Assembly (NCBI GenBank): GCA_007449985.2
Contig: VIIQ02000180.1
Coordinates: forward strand, 151,501 to 215,500
Direction: 5' to 3'
Source of the DNA: Desmodesmus armatus
Taxonomy: Eukaryota > Chlorophyta > Chlorophyceae > Sphaeropleales > Scenedesmaceae
DNA: 64,000 bases
The notes under the pieces are model-generated. The model saw only the letters and a list, made by a program, of their open reading frames with translations, was not told where the DNA came from and did not search any database. Shown one piece after another: positions 61,775 to 64,000 of the stretch. Each line of letters starts with the position of its first letter. The stretch's first letter is position 1. The position numbers were made by a program, and so were the translations under genes.

Positions 61775-63352
61775 CCGAAGGTCACAGCACAATGGAGGAG
61801 AGCAAGAGATGCCGCCGCTGTCCCGGCAATGTTCAACATCATGCATAAGGCCCTGCGCTCACTGGTGCCTCAGCAAACTTTGACTGCAACACCACCTGTG
61901 GAAAGAACTGCCCAGTGGTGAAAGCATATGTGTTTGACTTTGCCCCACAAAACAATCACACTCCACGTTCGACGAGTCGCACCTCCTTCCACACGTTGAG
62001 GGGCACCCCAGGACGTGACAGTGCCGCATCACAGGCGAAGTCCAAGCTGCGCAGGCTGCTCTTTGACAGCAGACCCTCAGCTGCCTTGAAGCGGAAGTGA
62101 CGCTTCAGCCCACCCAACAGGACATACGGCACTCCTCAAGGTACTGGGGTAGTGGGGGGGGGGATGGTGTGTGTGTGTGTGTGGGGGGGGGGGGGGCAGG
62201 GGGGGGAGGGGGGGGGGGCAGGGGGGGGAGGGGGGGGGGGGCAAGCGACTCACTCTTGCCAGCCAAGCACACACTCAAGTGGAGCAGATGCATACGCATT
62301 ATCTTTGAAGATGCGGGGTCATGTGTTGACAGCAGACCCTTGGCAGCCTTGAAGCGGAAGTGACGCTTCAGCCCGCCCAGCAGAGACATACGGCACTCCT
62401 CAAGGTACTGTGGGTAGCGGCGGAAGGGGGGGGGGGGGAGGCGGGGTGCAGTTCGGTATGGGGGGAGTGTGTGTGTGTGGGGGGGGGGGCTTCATCAGTC
62501 AGGAGTGACTACTGGGCATTCACATCCGAGAGAAGACATTGTCGCTCGATCACAGCCAAAGCTTTGGCCTTAAGGGGCCATGGGTGCAGCAGCAGCCCCT
62601 CGGCTGCCGGCAGCCTTGAAGCGGAAGCGACGCTTCAGCCCACCCAGCAGAGACATGCGGCACTCCTCTAGGTACTGGGGTGGCAGAAGATGGGGTGCAG
62701 TTGGGGGGGTGGGAGGGGGCAAGGGGGATTCAGTGCTTCCAGCCAACTACGGCATCACCACAACGAAAAAAACTTTTTTCAAGCATTTTTTCAAGCAAAA
62801 TTTGAAGCAAAATTTGAAGCAATTCTCCGTTGTTGCGGAAGCCGGGCATCCCCCCCCCCCCCCCGCCCCTCTTTCACCCTCTTCCCCCCCCCCACCACCC
62901 ACCCACCCCCTCCAACTCCCCCCTCAATCCCGTTCAGGCGGTTTGCACCCCCCCACCTCACCCCCTCTGGCGCCCCCTCCTCTGAAGCCCCCTCCCCCCC
63001 CCAGCCAGTCACACCTTCTCTGCCCCCCTTCCTCCGTTCAGGCGGTTCCCCCCAAGTGGGCGCTGCAAGGGCGACAGCAGCCCTGCAACAGCATGTGCAA
63101 GTGGACATCTGACACTGTCCTGGAGGGAATGGGGGACTCCGGGGCGAGATGGGGGCTGGCAGCGGACAGATGGGGGGAGAAACATGATCATGCTGTGCAC
63201 ATGCTGGTAAGGGCACACAAGCAATGAAAGCTGGCAAGATTACTTGCAACAAACAGTACAGGAGATCTTGCCTCTGTGCAGAAGGCTGAGGCCCACCTGC
63301 TCCTGAGTGAGTGAGTCATCCTCACTGATGTCACTCATTCGTCGAGGTCGGC
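55289..63352 (-). CDS. SOS1-like Na+/H+ antiporter, C-terminal cytosolic half (5' part outside window)
   Basis: Exons checked by phase are 63297-63352 (MSDISEDDSLTQEQ), 61632-61852, 61180-61256, 60667-60777, 60092-60178, 59785-59814, 59358-59422, 58920-59079 and the last, 55289-55661. The order matches the cytosolic region of plant SOS1: YLEECRMSLLGGLKRHF / GLLSKSSLRSLDFACDAAL; WGWVSSLASLHLQLRRYQAAL; DQAAAVWRFIMDRQLEAP; DELTGEELQELLERRLHRL; then a cyclic-nucleotide-binding-like start (PCLAAAPEDLL...GELKSYRPGQCI), with VIVLFGLVRVEVERP and GGSVGIIPSTIGHDLPG near 58540-58660 in different frames. SOS1 exports Na+ at the plasma membrane, and this half is regulatory. The transporter domain should lie beyond 64000. 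Exons between 58920 and 55661 are Ala/Gln/Ser-rich and poorly defined (57446-57637 and 56811-57240 are likely). The 61983-62143 exon has a one-base deletion. Confidence 0.62.
56038..56080 (-). other. Second copy of an exon 3' edge with donor
   Basis: TGGGGCCCTGAGCTCTTTGA and a GAGGACAG|GTG donor appear both here and at 56237-56277. Read as protein they are GPELFDSPEDR here and GPELFDTLEDR there. Both donors have the phase needed to join the exon at 55661, so either could be used. Confidence 0.8.
57811..57865 (-). other. Diverged partial copy of the 57446-57637 exon
   Basis: Minus-strand reading NIPAGLLVSPAGRTDS resembles DIPPGLLMSPGGVTDS at 57578-57625 (about three quarters identical by eye). 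A G run lies between the copies. Confidence 0.5.
59480..59760 (-). mobile_element. Repeat remnant within an antiporter intron
   Basis: GGCCAGCC-GTGGG then CCGCCCCCCTG-AAAAA at 59678-59722 matches 9739-9780. Read on the minus strand, a QGGG...W/GH pattern is shared. No termini were identified. Confidence 0.4.
60247..60286 (-). other. Decoy 5' edge of the 60092-60178 antiporter exon
   Basis: GTCAG|GAGGAGCTTCATGATCAGG copies the real acceptor and first bases (GTCCAG|GAGGAGCTTCGTGACCAGG), then diverges. It lies about 100 bases upstream in gene orientation, with G-rich filler between. Confidence 0.8.
60543..60668 (-). mobile_element. ~125-bp retroelement fragment in an antiporter intron
   Basis: It matches 26920-27035 (GTTACACGGG, CAAGCAACTACGTTGCAACT, GGCACGGAAGGGGGCCGT, CAAAAGCT). 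It directly abuts the donor of the 60667-60777 exon. No clear target-site duplication. Confidence 0.75.
61141..61166. repeat. 26-base poly-C tract
   Basis: A pure C run just downstream, in gene orientation, of the 61180-61256 exon donor. Similar C/G runs are at 61591, 62191-62240, 62848 and 63581. Confidence 0.9.
61983..62143 (-). pseudogene. Antiporter exon, third tandem copy, with one-base deletion
   Basis: The exon starts CAG|TACCTTGAGGAGTGCC and alone carries the full continuation (GLLSKSSLRSLDFACD then RPGVPLNVWKE). Compared with the copies at 62407 and 62674, one base is missing in the MSLLGG stretch, so the frame reads MSCWVG-stop unless the base is a sequencing error. Confidence 0.75.
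62240..62407 (-). other. Antiporter exon, second tandem copy (partial)
   Basis: Acceptor plus YLEECRMSLLGGLKRHFRFK then AAKGLLST in frame, after which similarity to the full exon stops. The open frame continues with unrelated codons into a G-rich tract. Confidence 0.8.
62560..62674 (-). other. Antiporter exon, first tandem copy (partial)
   Basis: Acceptor plus YLEECRMSLLGGLKRRFRFK then AAGSRG, ending at a stop after MAP. It is in phase with the preceding MSDISEDDSLTQEQ exon, so inclusion would truncate the protein. Confidence 0.8.
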
Positions 63353-64000
63353 CTGGTGGGGTTTAAAGTGGGTCCCATCCGCCAGGGTGTAGCCCTGCAC
63401 CCAAACAGAGGTGCGAGCTCCAAAGGTGCCCTGTAATGCAGCACGATCCGGTCGGGTATGAGACTGCGCACTTGCATATCAAGGTGCCGGTTGTTAAAAT
63501 ATGGACCGCAACAACAGGTCATAGGAGGAACACATGCAAATCGCCCAACCAAAGCAAGGGGGCCCTCCCGCTCACCCTCCCCCCCCCCCCCCCACACACA
63601 CACACCGAGGCACGCAAACACACTCCTTGCCCCCCTTCTGATCTCCCATCCCCCTCCCCCCCACCCCCATCCACACACAACTTGTGTTCAATACACCACA
63701 CTCACCCTTGGCACTCCCTTTCCAGCCCTGCCCCCCCCCCCCCCGCTGCCGTGGTTGTGGCAAACTGACATGAACCATCCCCCTCACCCCACCTCGCACA
63801 CACGCAAACACGCTTGTTTGCCCCCTCCCTCCCCCCAACCACCACCACCACCACACACATTCTCGCCCCATCCCCCAGCCCCCAACCCCCGCTCACCCAT
63901 CCAACCCCCACCCACCCCCATGCATGTGTCAACACTCCTTGTTCCCCTAACACCCCCCACCCCATACCTACACTCACCCTTGGCGCTCCCTTCGCTGCCT
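63353..64000. repeat. C-rich/CA-rich low-complexity end of window
   Basis: Poly-C runs alternate with CACA blocks, especially 63580-63960. No exon could be supported. It is probably a long intron of the antiporter gene. Confidence 0.6.

Overview
This is nuclear DNA of a green alga. The best match is a Chlamydomonadales-type chlorophyte, but I cannot name the species. The reasons are plant-type proteins (a CIP111/AFG2-like AAA ATPase and a SOS1-like Na+/H+ antiporter C-terminus), genes cut by many GTGAG...CTGCAG introns, heavy CAG/CTG (Gln/Ala) runs inside exons, many C and G homopolymers, and a lineage-style array of F-box-like LRR genes. I see no operons, phage, plasmid or CRISPR features.

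Layout. 368-6692 (+): nine exons of an AFG2/CIP111 double-AAA ATPase, with its N-terminus outside the window. 6693-11408: a tRNA-Arg(ACG), tailed retroelement copies and old repeat remnants. 11409-14011 (-): a complete three-exon type II glycosyltransferase. 15453-19333: a 1.94-kb direct tandem duplication. 20359-23132 (+): a second, FUT8/GT23-like glycosyltransferase, with a 115-bp mobile element inserted just after its stop codon. 23133-33249: repeats, including a mirrored palindrome carrying two more tRNA-Arg(ACG) copies and a second ~955-bp retroelement copy. 33250-36286 (+): an NTF2/SnoaL-like membrane-associated protein. 37548-54925: four tandem F-box-like LRR paralogues (A-D). B and C are intact. 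A is broken by a small insertion and D by three frameshifts. 55289-63352 (-): the C-terminal half of a SOS1-like Na+/H+ antiporter with a degenerate cyclic-nucleotide-binding-like domain. 63353-64000 is C-rich simple sequence.

Two themes recur. First, a retroelement family leaves insertions from 44 bp to 1 kb. They share a 3' terminal core and a short tandem tail, (TTC)n or (TTCA)n, and several have perfect 12-14-bp target-site duplications. Its copies sit at a stop codon, in introns and probably inside an LRR exon. Second, three unrelated genes carry partial tandem duplications of exon ends. Most include the splice site, so decoy half-exons lie next to the real ones. Both look like sources of fast gene-structure change. 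All identity statements are by eye; no alignment was run.
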